A DNA stretch of 17,901 bases, from positions 1-17,901 of the forward strand of contig WFQY01000124.1 in assembly GCA_015486815.1 (NCBI GenBank), read 5' to 3'. The position numbers and the translations under genes were made by a program. Shown in pieces: positions 9,501 through 15,985 of this stretch. Each line of letters begins with the position of its first letter. The first letter of the stretch is position 1. The notes under the pieces are model-generated. The model did no database searches and had not been told where the DNA came from. It was given only the letters and a program-made list of their open reading frames with translations. Source of the DNA: Phycisphaerae bacterium (GTDB lineage: Bacteria; Planctomycetota; Phycisphaerae; JAAYCJ01).

Positions 9501-11805
9501 CTTGCCTGGTAATTATCTGAAAGTGGAATTCGACAGTCAAGACGCTTTTGTTCCGGATCCCGACAGCAGAACTATCCAACTTAAAAATGCCTCAGATGGT
9601 ACTACTTTAGGTTCTCCTAATACAGCTACATTGGAATATCCAACTATAATCGAAGGCGAAGAACCGTCTATAATAGAATTTCAAGAATCCAACTATGCTG
9701 TTTATGAAAACGAAGGCGCTACTATTAATATTGTGCTAACGCGGACAGGAAGCCTTAGTAATGACATTCAGTTTAATATAGACACTTCTGGTAGTACTGC
9801 TGCTAAAGGTGTCGATTATGATGATTCTAATTGTCCTGATAACAGTTTAGATGGTTCACATACTTTCCCTGCGGATTCATCAACTATGGAATTTCCTATA
9901 ACGATTCACAATAATAATGATACAGGCGACAAAACAGTTAATATTACTTTAAGTTTTCCTTCTGGCCTTCCCACAGGATTCCAACACGGCAAAGAGAATG
10001 CTACTTTGTATATTGTAGATAACGACGCTAATTCTCCTGGACAATTTCTATTGGGGTCAAGTACATATAGTCACGATCCGAGGAGTAGTTCGCAAATTAC
10101 TGTAATTCGTATAGGCGGTGCTATTGCAGATGGCACGGATGGCACAGAAACAGTAGATGTTGATGTGGATGGTACTACTACCACTGTAACTTTTGCTGAC
10201 GGAGAGGTGAGTAAGACTGTTGCGATCGATGCTCCGGAAATCACAACCTTCACGAGAATGTACACCACATATAAGTGGGTTATGGATAATAGCAATCCTG
10301 CTAATCCCAAACACGCGGTAAATTACAAATCTGCTTTATATTTGGTTACCAGTGAGTTTCTCGGATGTTATCGCAATAAGGTATGCGATCTTGCGAAAAT
10401 AGGTAGTCCCGTAGATGGCAGTGTGGATATTAATAGTCCTGATGGCTGTACTCCTATAGGTGCAAGTATAAGTGATCCTGTTAGCACGATGATGTTGGTC
10501 AGTGAGGGTGCTGGCTCTCTCTCGGGTATCTCGATTATACCTAATATTGATGCCGGAAATAATAGCCCCGAGCTTATGCTTGCATTTCCCGACGCAGATG
10601 TCATAGATTACGCTGATCCAGCCAAACCACCGAGGCCTGGGGCTGGTTTTATCACAAAATTAGATTCGCGAGATCGTTTTTCCGCTTCGTGGCTTAGAGG
10701 ACCGGATCAGCCGGATAATCCATGGGAGCGTGGCCTTAACGGAAACCTTGGTGCGATTGGTGTATTTGCAGATTTGCCTTTCAATCCCGAGGTATATCTT
10801 GGCAGTCCTGACAATATTGATGAGCAAAAGACATTATTAGAAATTCTCGGACCTGGCGATAATGCACATCTTTCTCAAGTTACAGGATTTGGGCGATTTG
10901 CTTCTCCTAATGATTATAGCTCTTATGTATTAGGCGATTTCAATGGTGATAATATCAATGACTTTGTCGTAGGTGCCCCTGATGCAGGTGAACTTTATAT
11001 TATTCCCGTTCGTCCGATATTTACCCGAAGAGTGGCTATTATAGATTTGGCTGATTTTAATAAAGAACTTCCTCCGGGCGCAGATCCGAGTTTGGAAGTT
11101 CCTATTTTGGGTGTTAAAATAGATGGCTTACCAGCAGGTTGGAAACTTGAGACTGCAGGCGATTTCAACGGCGATGGTCTTGCTGATTTCATTATTTCGT
11201 TGCCTAATGCGACTAATAGTAACGGTGATACTAACGCAGGTAAAATTATAATCGTATTTGGTCAGAAGAACTTATTTGGTGACTTTTCTATAGATCAAAT
11301 CGGAAGCGAGCTCGGCAAACAGATACAGGGAATAGTTTTCGAAGGAACTTCTCAGGATGAGCATTTTGGCCAGAACGTGAAATCTATTTATGATTTTAAT
11401 GGTGATGGTCTTGATGATATACTTATTTCCGAGCCTAACGCTACTGCTTCGGGAAAAACCGGTTGCGGTAGGGTATATCTAATCTATGGTCGAAAAAATA
11501 TTATCAAAGAAGAGTATGGTACCGGCAACAAGATGGTTGATTACGATGGTGATGGTAGTCAGGACGGTATTTTCTCTGCTGATATTATTGGTACCAATAA
11601 CCTTCCGGGTATAGTATTCATTGGCGCTCGAGCCAATGATAATCTTGGAGCAGCTTCTTCCGCTGGTGATGTTAATGGTGATGGTATCGGCGATATACTC
11701 TTGGGTGCTCCCGGAGCTGACATAGAGGATAATGATGTTCAGAATAACGTTGGCAGGGCGTATCTTATCCTCGGGCGTAAGTTCGATCCGTGGCAGAGTA
11801 ATTAA
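6583..11805 (+). CDS. Giant FG-GAP beta-propeller lipoprotein with six Ig-like repeats and an inserted Calx-beta region
   Basis: This 1740-aa protein starts with a lipoprotein signal ending in PIAGC (Cys26), followed by a Ser/Asp/Gly-rich linker to about residue 60. Six Ig-like repeats begin near residues 62, 163, 279, 379, 497 and 611. Each opens with a strand such as ILSP or VLTP and has a VSW/ITW-type core. Repeats 4-6 match repeats 1-3 of the upstream lipoprotein one for one, including the Cys pair of repeat 5 (GDFC and DVCGG). Residues about 721-1740 form an FG-GAP propeller closely matching the paralogue. Long identical stretches include the ASKLPPGTY segment, the ILIFSRYGQEYTVG-like blade 1 and NKV-DLAKIGSP. 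Between blades 2 and 3 lies an extra region containing a Calx-beta domain (about 1030-1148). GAGGAAGG six bases upstream of the ATG supports the start. It lies 85 bases after its paralogue with no clear terminator between, so they are probably one operon. Confidence 0.88.
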   Translation: MLDTKRITRCFISSLLLLSLIPIAGCLNVAPLIPAGAVDDSGNISSDSDSGQSQVSDSAQTAIDILSPKTDVTIFVGQPVLISWTIDNVPTSPTMDVLYSDESDTTGTTHTFVADLPTSQVGAVQVDTSNLAPDHTYIITLRLKSSGTEVLTQQATGKIIVQRGTLDVSTPDLDVSILPSESYTVNWNGTYLPANSTLDIFLDVDNDSDNGNEVVLSSKSKTLSAGGTQSGSIDITGQDIIDNAQTNVSYFVGLRITKDGQKYLVSYAPGTLRLYSGTGLIVLTPAADTNVSWGASFTVSWSHNGVPDNVTLNIFFKDVQDGSEIAGPQNVKVTDGQKDVDTNDLQLNHQYEIILRAYDGANQIAEVSAPGKVTVGTGGITIQFTNDDLNQGDRKLYIGADSTYTINWKVSAAPTDAKVRLFVSNDRNLATTEDQVEITPNGGVSASAKTYDFTPNYDDFSIFADRDFYVIAQLVSADGEELAQTASTALVHIGDGSVNILTPDSDINAKLGDTVTVTWQVLGDFCSRDAGLAKTLRLYADEVPYYRQGVSVELTDTNGIDVCGGVSSYTFDTDKLSPAKTYYIIGRLLVESRNEPEHQAVAKGKIIASDVEFNVLTPDKVVSPSELSAINVTWEIDGIELAGKKVRIYAEKENGSNEETPIISPTPPAGDYDASAGAGIADASKLPPGTYKIKCVLFDVDDDGNEVVRATAYAPGKIIIGVGYNGTFDLADMENGDKVNYSPVDGAIFTGFNIDDQAGYQVAGLGDLDGDGHGDFLIFSRYGQEYTVGKAGSAYLVYGNENLGGQPNQQGKVFKVDLNAVPNPFGLNQPVTGTLMLFPMENLATNDDNVGKFSVLSLPDISSDGKGDFLIKVAQNAPLTIDYTNVGRFDVTFTDPYGLQRTVFGMDNPNATGVAARKLVDIMHVCPKFSLKNLPNDPKFLYDENGKVIGVERGTIDLDFTFGSDPDETSLEYLPGNYLKVEFDSQDAFVPDPDSRTIQLKNASDGTTLGSPNTATLEYPTIIEGEEPSIIEFQESNYAVYENEGATINIVLTRTGSLSNDIQFNIDTSGSTAAKGVDYDDSNCPDNSLDGSHTFPADSSTMEFPITIHNNNDTGDKTVNITLSFPSGLPTGFQHGKENATLYIVDNDANSPGQFLLGSSTYSHDPRSSSQITVIRIGGAIADGTDGTETVDVDVDGTTTTVTFADGEVSKTVAIDAPEITTFTRMYTTYKWVMDNSNPANPKHAVNYKSALYLVTSEFLGCYRNKVCDLAKIGSPVDGSVDINSPDGCTPIGASISDPVSTMMLVSEGAGSLSGISIIPNIDAGNNSPELMLAFPDADVIDYADPAKPPRPGAGFITKLDSRDRFSASWLRGPDQPDNPWERGLNGNLGAIGVFADLPFNPEVYLGSPDNIDEQKTLLEILGPGDNAHLSQVTGFGRFASPNDYSSYVLGDFNGDNINDFVVGAPDAGELYIIPVRPIFTRRVAIIDLADFNKELPPGADPSLEVPILGVKIDGLPAGWKLETAGDFNGDGLADFIISLPNATNSNGDTNAGKIIIVFGQKNLFGDFSIDQIGSELGKQIQGIVFEGTSQDEHFGQNVKSIYDFNGDGLDDILISEPNATASGKTGCGRVYLIYGRKNIIKEEYGTGNKMVDYDGDGSQDGIFSADIIGTNNLPGIVFIGARANDNLGAASSAGDVNGDGIGDILLGAPGADIEDNDVQNNVGRAYLILGRKFDPWQSN
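6766..8742 (+). repeat. Six tandem Ig-like repeats, second lipoprotein
   Basis: Repeats of about 100-120 codons begin near 6766, 7069, 7417, 7717, 8071 and 8413. They are recognisable at protein level only (opening strand, W in the ITW/VSW strand, a Y-x-I-x-[LA] closing strand). The first three have no counterpart in the upstream paralogue; the last three do. They probably act as a stalk lifting the propeller from the membrane, which is inference. Confidence 0.7.
8743..11802 (+). repeat. Seven FG-GAP repeats, second lipoprotein, interrupted by an insertion
   Basis: Calcium-loop motifs in order: DLDGDGHGD (blade 1, D767), DISSDGKGD (2), NIDAGNNSPE (3, degenerate), DFNGDNIND (4), DFNGDGLAD (5), DFNGDGLDD (6) and DVNGDGIGD (7), plus DYDGDG between 6 and 7. 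Blade 2 reads VAQNAP where the paralogue has GAPDAA. Blade 3 has lost its leading Asp. Blades 2 and 3 flank the inserted Calx-beta region. Confidence 0.78.
9670..10245 (+). other. Calx-beta domain plus a related partial repeat inserted in the propeller
   Basis: Residues about 1030-1148 of the giant lipoprotein match the Calx-beta pattern: an EFQESNYAVYENEG opening, ILTRTGSLS-type core strand, a VDYDDS loop, TFPADSSTMEFPI and the closing LYIVDND. Residues about 1155-1222 look like a second, shortened, related beta unit (ITVIRIGG, VTFADGEVSKTVAI). Calx-beta domains bind calcium in adhesins and exchangers. The corresponding part of the upstream paralogue has no such segment. Confidence 0.7.
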
Positions 11806-11854
11806 TTGATATATGTGGTTAAGCACACAGGCCAATAAGCTCAAAGAAAAGTTT

Positions 11855-11860
11855 GGAGGA
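11855..11860 (+). promoter_or_regulatory. Ribosome binding site selecting a GTG start for the protease
   Basis: GGAGGA lies six bases before GTG 11867. From that GTG the protein begins VKKANLKYF followed by a hydrophobic core, a proper signal peptide. The in-frame ATG at 11813 would add 18 charged residues ahead of it and has no Shine-Dalgarno match. Confidence 0.78.
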
Positions 11861-11866
11861 TATAAA

Positions 11867-14320
11867 GTGAAAAAGGCTAACTTAAAATATTTTGTAATAG
11901 CAAATTTGTTATTGCTCGGGACTTTTATTCCGTATGCAAATGCAGCGGATACAAGCGTATCTTATGTGCCGGGCGATGTACTTCTCAAAGTTCAGCTTGG
12001 TGTAAGCATCGATAAAACCGGCGGTAAGGTAACCTCCAACGATCCCGAACTGTCAGCTGTTCTAAACAAATACCAAGCCAAGGACGTAAAGGAATTATTT
12101 CCTTTTGACAAAAGTGGCACGCTTCTGAGCAGAACATATAAACTGGTATTTGACAAAAATGCGGATCTCTTTTCGATAATAGCTGACCTTTATAAGGTAG
12201 AGTGTGTCGATTATGCTCATCTCAATTATATAGCCAAACCTTGTGCTGTCCCTAATGACAGTAGCTGGTCGAAGCAATGGGGCAAGCAGAAAATCGACTG
12301 CCAAGATGCTTGGGATTTATTTACCGGCTCGGACAATATTGTTGTCGCTGTTGTCGATACGGGAATAGACTATACGCATCCCGATCTTGCCGATAATATG
12401 TGGATAAATCAAGCTGAGATTCCCGATAACGGGCTTGATGACGACAATAATGGCTATGTCGATGATTATTACGGCTATGATTTTGCAAATAATGATTCCG
12501 ATCCTATAGGCGACGACAATAATCAACACGGAACACATGTTGCTGGAATTATCGGTGCGGTTGCGAATAATACAACGGGCTTGGATGAAAATATAGTAGG
12601 TGTGATGTGGGACTGCCGATTGATGGCACTCAAAGCAGGCGGCGATAAGACCGGATTTACGAGCGAAGATATTGTAAAGGCTATTCGCTATGCAGCCGAC
12701 AATGGTGCTAATGTAATAAATATGAGTTTTGGAGGATATTATTCAACTGATGAACAACAGTCTATTGTTGAATATGCCAATAATAAAGGTGTTGTCTTAG
12801 TGGCAGCTGCTGGCAATGACAATAAAAGTAGAATTTCATATCCTGCTGGTTATGATGATGTAATAGCTGTAGCAGCTACCGATCAAAATGATGTTAAGGC
12901 AAGCTTTTCGAATTTTGGTACATGGGTTGATATCTCTGCACCAGGTGTAGATATTCTTAGTACGATTCCAAACAATAAATATGATAGTTGGGACGGTACT
13001 TCAATGGCTTGTCCGATGGTTTCCGGTGTATGTGGGCTATTATTAGGCTATGCTGATAGCCTGAGCAAGTCTTTAAATCCGGCTCAGGTAGAGTCTGTTT
13101 TATTTGAAACGGCAGATAATATCGATGAGCAAAATCCCAACTATATCGGATATCTCGGAGCTGGAAGAGTAAATGCATATAAAGCACTCGACTATCTTAA
13201 TGAAGGTAATCCCGTTTCTAAGTTAGTTTCAATAGGGATTTTTACAGAGGACGATCAAGAACCGAAGGAAGTTACAGAATATGGCTCACTACAGCTTAAG
13301 GCTATGGGGTATTATAACGATGGCTCACAAGAAGACCTTACCGATCAGGTAACTTGGGTCGTTAGACCTATTAAATACGGAAAGTTCAATTCGGCAACTC
13401 CTGGAAAATTCTTGGCATCTGGAGTTTCCGCTGATAGGGAAGTTGTCGTTACCGCTTATATTGTAAAACCAAAGGGTGGAGTATATCCTGCTACGATGAT
13501 ATTCAAAAACTATCGCGTAATAACAATAAAGGACAATCCGAATTCCGCACCTTTAGCTATAGAGGGCGATGATTCTGTTCCTGCGGGTTCTGCGATGAAC
13601 TTTACCGCTAAACTACTTGGCACGGATGTAACAAATGATTGCCAGTGGTCTGTTACGGAAGGAAGGGAATACGCAACTTTTGATTCTTCCATCGCAGGCA
13701 GATTGATAATAAATTCCGATGCTACTGTCGGGCAAAAGGTTAAGATAAAAGCGCTTTACATTGATTCCGATACGCGTGTTAGTTACACACAGGAAAAGGA
13801 AATCACCGTAGCTGCTCCTGCAAGTAAGCCGGTAGCGGGCTTATTCATAACGGGACGTTCAAGTGTAACAGCAGGCTCGACACTTACCGTTAGAGCTTGG
13901 ATTGCATATCAAGGGCAGAGCCAATTACAAGAAGTAACCTCTGATGCGGAATGGACTCCGAGTACGCCAGATACTGCTGGTGGATATTTTACTCAACCAG
14001 GTACATTTCTCGCAACCAATGTTTCGGAAAAAACATCCGTTACTTTGACATCTGCTTACACCGTAGGCGGAACAACTTATCAGGCTTCCGTAACAGTTGA
14101 GGTGCTGCCGGCAACTCCAGCAGATGAATATTTAAGCGGTGATAATTCATCCGGTTCCGGTGACGATGATTCTACAAGTCAGACTACGGACGATAGTAGC
14201 GACGATACCAATAATAGTAATATTAAGGATTTGCTAAACGGTGTACCTTGTTCCGCCATCGGAACAATCATCATCGCTTTGGTAATATTCGCTGGCTTTG
14301 TCTTAATTAAAGAGGAGTAA
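11867..14320 (+). CDS. Subtilisin-like (S8) serine protease with Ig-like domains and C-terminal membrane anchor
   Basis: From GTG 11867 the protein is 817 aa. A signal peptide (likely cut near PYANAA, residue about 27) is followed by a propeptide-like domain to about 125. The catalytic domain (about 135-440) has all landmarks: Asp164 in VVDTGID, His221 in QHGTHVAG, oxyanion Asn317 in AAAGND and Ser379 in GTSMACPMVSG. An acidic insert with GLDDDNNGYVDD (about 188-199) probably binds calcium. Three Ig/BIG-like domains follow (about 450-560, 565-650, 655-750). Next come a Ser/Asp/Thr-rich linker and a hydrophobic helix (about 795-813) preceded by a Cys (GVPCSAIG) and ending in KEE. It should act outside the cytoplasmic membrane, tethered at its C-terminus. 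It follows the two lipoproteins by 61 bases and is likely co-transcribed. A role in maturing or shedding them is inferred from position only. Confidence 0.92.
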   Translation: MKKANLKYFVIANLLLLGTFIPYANAADTSVSYVPGDVLLKVQLGVSIDKTGGKVTSNDPELSAVLNKYQAKDVKELFPFDKSGTLLSRTYKLVFDKNADLFSIIADLYKVECVDYAHLNYIAKPCAVPNDSSWSKQWGKQKIDCQDAWDLFTGSDNIVVAVVDTGIDYTHPDLADNMWINQAEIPDNGLDDDNNGYVDDYYGYDFANNDSDPIGDDNNQHGTHVAGIIGAVANNTTGLDENIVGVMWDCRLMALKAGGDKTGFTSEDIVKAIRYAADNGANVINMSFGGYYSTDEQQSIVEYANNKGVVLVAAAGNDNKSRISYPAGYDDVIAVAATDQNDVKASFSNFGTWVDISAPGVDILSTIPNNKYDSWDGTSMACPMVSGVCGLLLGYADSLSKSLNPAQVESVLFETADNIDEQNPNYIGYLGAGRVNAYKALDYLNEGNPVSKLVSIGIFTEDDQEPKEVTEYGSLQLKAMGYYNDGSQEDLTDQVTWVVRPIKYGKFNSATPGKFLASGVSADREVVVTAYIVKPKGGVYPATMIFKNYRVITIKDNPNSAPLAIEGDDSVPAGSAMNFTAKLLGTDVTNDCQWSVTEGREYATFDSSIAGRLIINSDATVGQKVKIKALYIDSDTRVSYTQEKEITVAAPASKPVAGLFITGRSSVTAGSTLTVRAWIAYQGQSQLQEVTSDAEWTPSTPDTAGGYFTQPGTFLATNVSEKTSVTLTSAYTVGGTTYQASVTVEVLPATPADEYLSGDNSSGSGDDDSTSQTTDDSSDDTNNSNIKDLLNGVPCSAIGTIIIALVIFAGFVLIKEE

Positions 14321-14369
14321 GGGTCCTTTTTTGGGCAGAAGATCTCTTCTTCTAAACGTTCCGCATGTC

Positions 14370-14410
14370 ATTCCGCAATTTTCCACCGGCAGGTGGAAAA
14401 TATGCGGAAT
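14370..14410. terminator. Long inverted repeat between convergent genes, possible bidirectional terminator
   Basis: Arms 14370-14387 and 14392-14410 pair over 18 base pairs with a single bulged A (14402) and a four-base GGCA loop. It sits in the 114-base gap between the protease stop and the serine dehydratase stop, where a shared terminator is expected. A true U-run after the stem is weak on both sides (CTATCTTTA on +), so termination is not certain. A palindromic mobile repeat is the alternative. Confidence 0.6.
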
Positions 14411-14434
14411 CTATCTTTAATCATCGATCGACAA

Positions 14435-15985
14435 TCATAATTCAGCAATTTTTATCTGCTTTGCTGTTGTTGTGCACGCCAACCCCGCCTGTGCGGATTC
14501 ACGCAACGCAGGAGCTATCATTTTACCCGTCTGATACATCGCTTCTATCACTTCGCGAAACGGAATAATGCTTTTAATCCCCGCACAAGAGAGTTCCGCT
14601 GACAATATCGCTGAGCTCGCAGCAAACGCATTACGCTTAACGCAAGGCACTTCCACCAGACCCGCTACCGGATCGCAGGTCAACCCCAAATGATTTTTCA
14701 ATGCGAGAGCAGCTGCATTCAATATTACTCTGCTCGAATAATTTTTCAGAAAGCAAACGCATCCGGCCGCCATCGCTGACGCTGACCCGCATTCCGCCTG
14801 ACAGCCACACTCCGCACCGGAAAGCGAAGCACCTTTGCCTATCATCGCTCCTATCATACCAGCTACCGCTAATCCCGCCCGTAACTGCTCATCCGAACAA
14901 TTGAGATGTTTTGCTACGTTAAAAAGGACAGCTGGCAGTACCCCCGACGCACCTGCGGTCGGTGCGGATACTATCCTGCCCATCTTCGCATTAAGTCCCG
15001 CCACCGCAAGCGCATCGCGAACAATATTACTAAGCACTTCGCCCATCATCGAGCTATTCGATAAGCAATAATCCGACCATCGCGAATGCTCCAGACCAAC
15101 CAAACCGCTGACGGAAAGTTTTTTTGATTCGCACCCCTCTGCTATTGATATTCGCATCATTTCAATAAGATAATCGAGCCGAGCATTGATTTGCTCGATT
15201 GGTATATTCGTTGCCTCCGATTCCAGATGAATTATCTTTTCTGCGAATCGCTCAGCGGGAATATCTTCGTCATAAAGTTCCGTCGGGATATTAAATATTC
15301 CCTGCTGGCGTGGCGAAGTTATAGGTTGAACTGTTCTTATGGATTGTACATCTTTGATTTGACTAAGCCTGCTGATAAGATTTTCATCGGGCATCTGGTC
15401 AAGCACAGCGCTCATCAATGCGTCACCGCCAGGTCGGTTACGAGCGGAATTAAACTTACTGATATTAAAACCAAGTTCACCGCATATGGAAGCAACCTGC
15501 CCGATCAGCCCAGGCCTATCCCTATGCCAGATGAGCAGCGCAGGCGAAGTACCGTCGAGATCACATTGAAAATTGTTTATCTGCCAGAGCTTAACTCTAC
15601 CTGCTCCTAAACTCGATGCCCATAGTTCTATTTGGTCTTTTCCCGATGAGAGTATCAAACGAGCGGTGTTCGGATGAAGATTTTCGTTCAAATCACCTTT
15701 GACGAATTCGTATTTCATCCCTTCCCGCTCAGCGATTTTTTTCGAATTACTCAGTCGAACATCGTCGGGCGATATGCCAAGCAACCCCGCCAACAGAGCG
15801 AGATCCGTCCCATGCCCTTTGCCCGTCTGTGCGAACGAAGAAAACAGAGTAATTCTCGCACTTTCAGGCCTTTTACCTAAAACCGCCCGTCCGAGCAGTC
15901 CGATCTTTACTGCTCCTGCGGTATGGCTCGAACTTGGGCCTACCATTACCGGTTCGAGAATGTCGAATATACTTGTTACATTCAT
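14435..15985 (-). CDS. Single-chain Fe-S L-serine dehydratase (beta-ACT-alpha)
   Basis: L-serine dehydratase deaminates L-serine to pyruvate and ammonia using a [4Fe-4S] cluster. The 516-aa chain starts with the beta part, with the substrate-contact motif GPSSSHTAGA (16-25). An ACT regulatory domain follows (about 147-215, with HRDRPGLIGQVA and FNISKFN). The alpha part follows from about 230, with SAPTAGASG (340-348), SGAECGCQAECG (389-400) and CDPVAGLVEVPC (437-448). Cys395, Cys437 and Cys448 are the likely cluster ligands; their 42- and 11-residue spacing fits what I recall of the Legionella enzyme. The chain lacks the Cys-containing extreme C-terminus of that enzyme. In many Firmicutes the beta-ACT and alpha parts are two proteins (SdaAB, SdaAA); here they are fused. 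Its ATG overlaps the ispG stop by one base (TAATG) and has no good Shine-Dalgarno sequence, so translation is probably coupled. Confidence 0.92.
   Translation of the reverse strand: MNVTSIFDILEPVMVGPSSSHTAGAVKIGLLGRAVLGKRPESARITLFSSFAQTGKGHGTDLALLAGLLGISPDDVRLSNSKKIAEREGMKYEFVKGDLNENLHPNTARLILSSGKDQIELWASSLGAGRVKLWQINNFQCDLDGTSPALLIWHRDRPGLIGQVASICGELGFNISKFNSARNRPGGDALMSAVLDQMPDENLISRLSQIKDVQSIRTVQPITSPRQQGIFNIPTELYDEDIPAERFAEKIIHLESEATNIPIEQINARLDYLIEMMRISIAEGCESKKLSVSGLVGLEHSRWSDYCLSNSSMMGEVLSNIVRDALAVAGLNAKMGRIVSAPTAGASGVLPAVLFNVAKHLNCSDEQLRAGLAVAGMIGAMIGKGASLSGAECGCQAECGSASAMAAGCVCFLKNYSSRVILNAAALALKNHLGLTCDPVAGLVEVPCVKRNAFAASSAILSAELSCAGIKSIIPFREVIEAMYQTGKMIAPALRESAQAGLACTTTAKQIKIAEL

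Noticed and set aside
8743..11802. Recurrent GATTT-AA-GGTGATGG-type segments as a DNA repeat array
   Set aside because: They encode the calcium loops of FG-GAP blades; similarity is at protein level and spacing is that of the blades, not a CRISPR or satellite array.
11813..11866. Use of the ATG at 11813 as the protease start
   Set aside because: It adds a charged stretch before the signal peptide and has no Shine-Dalgarno sequence, while GTG 11867 has GGAGGA at ideal spacing.
14365..14568. Small + strand open frame after the protease
   Set aside because: It runs through the inverted repeat and antisense to the end of the serine dehydratase, and lacks a ribosome binding site.
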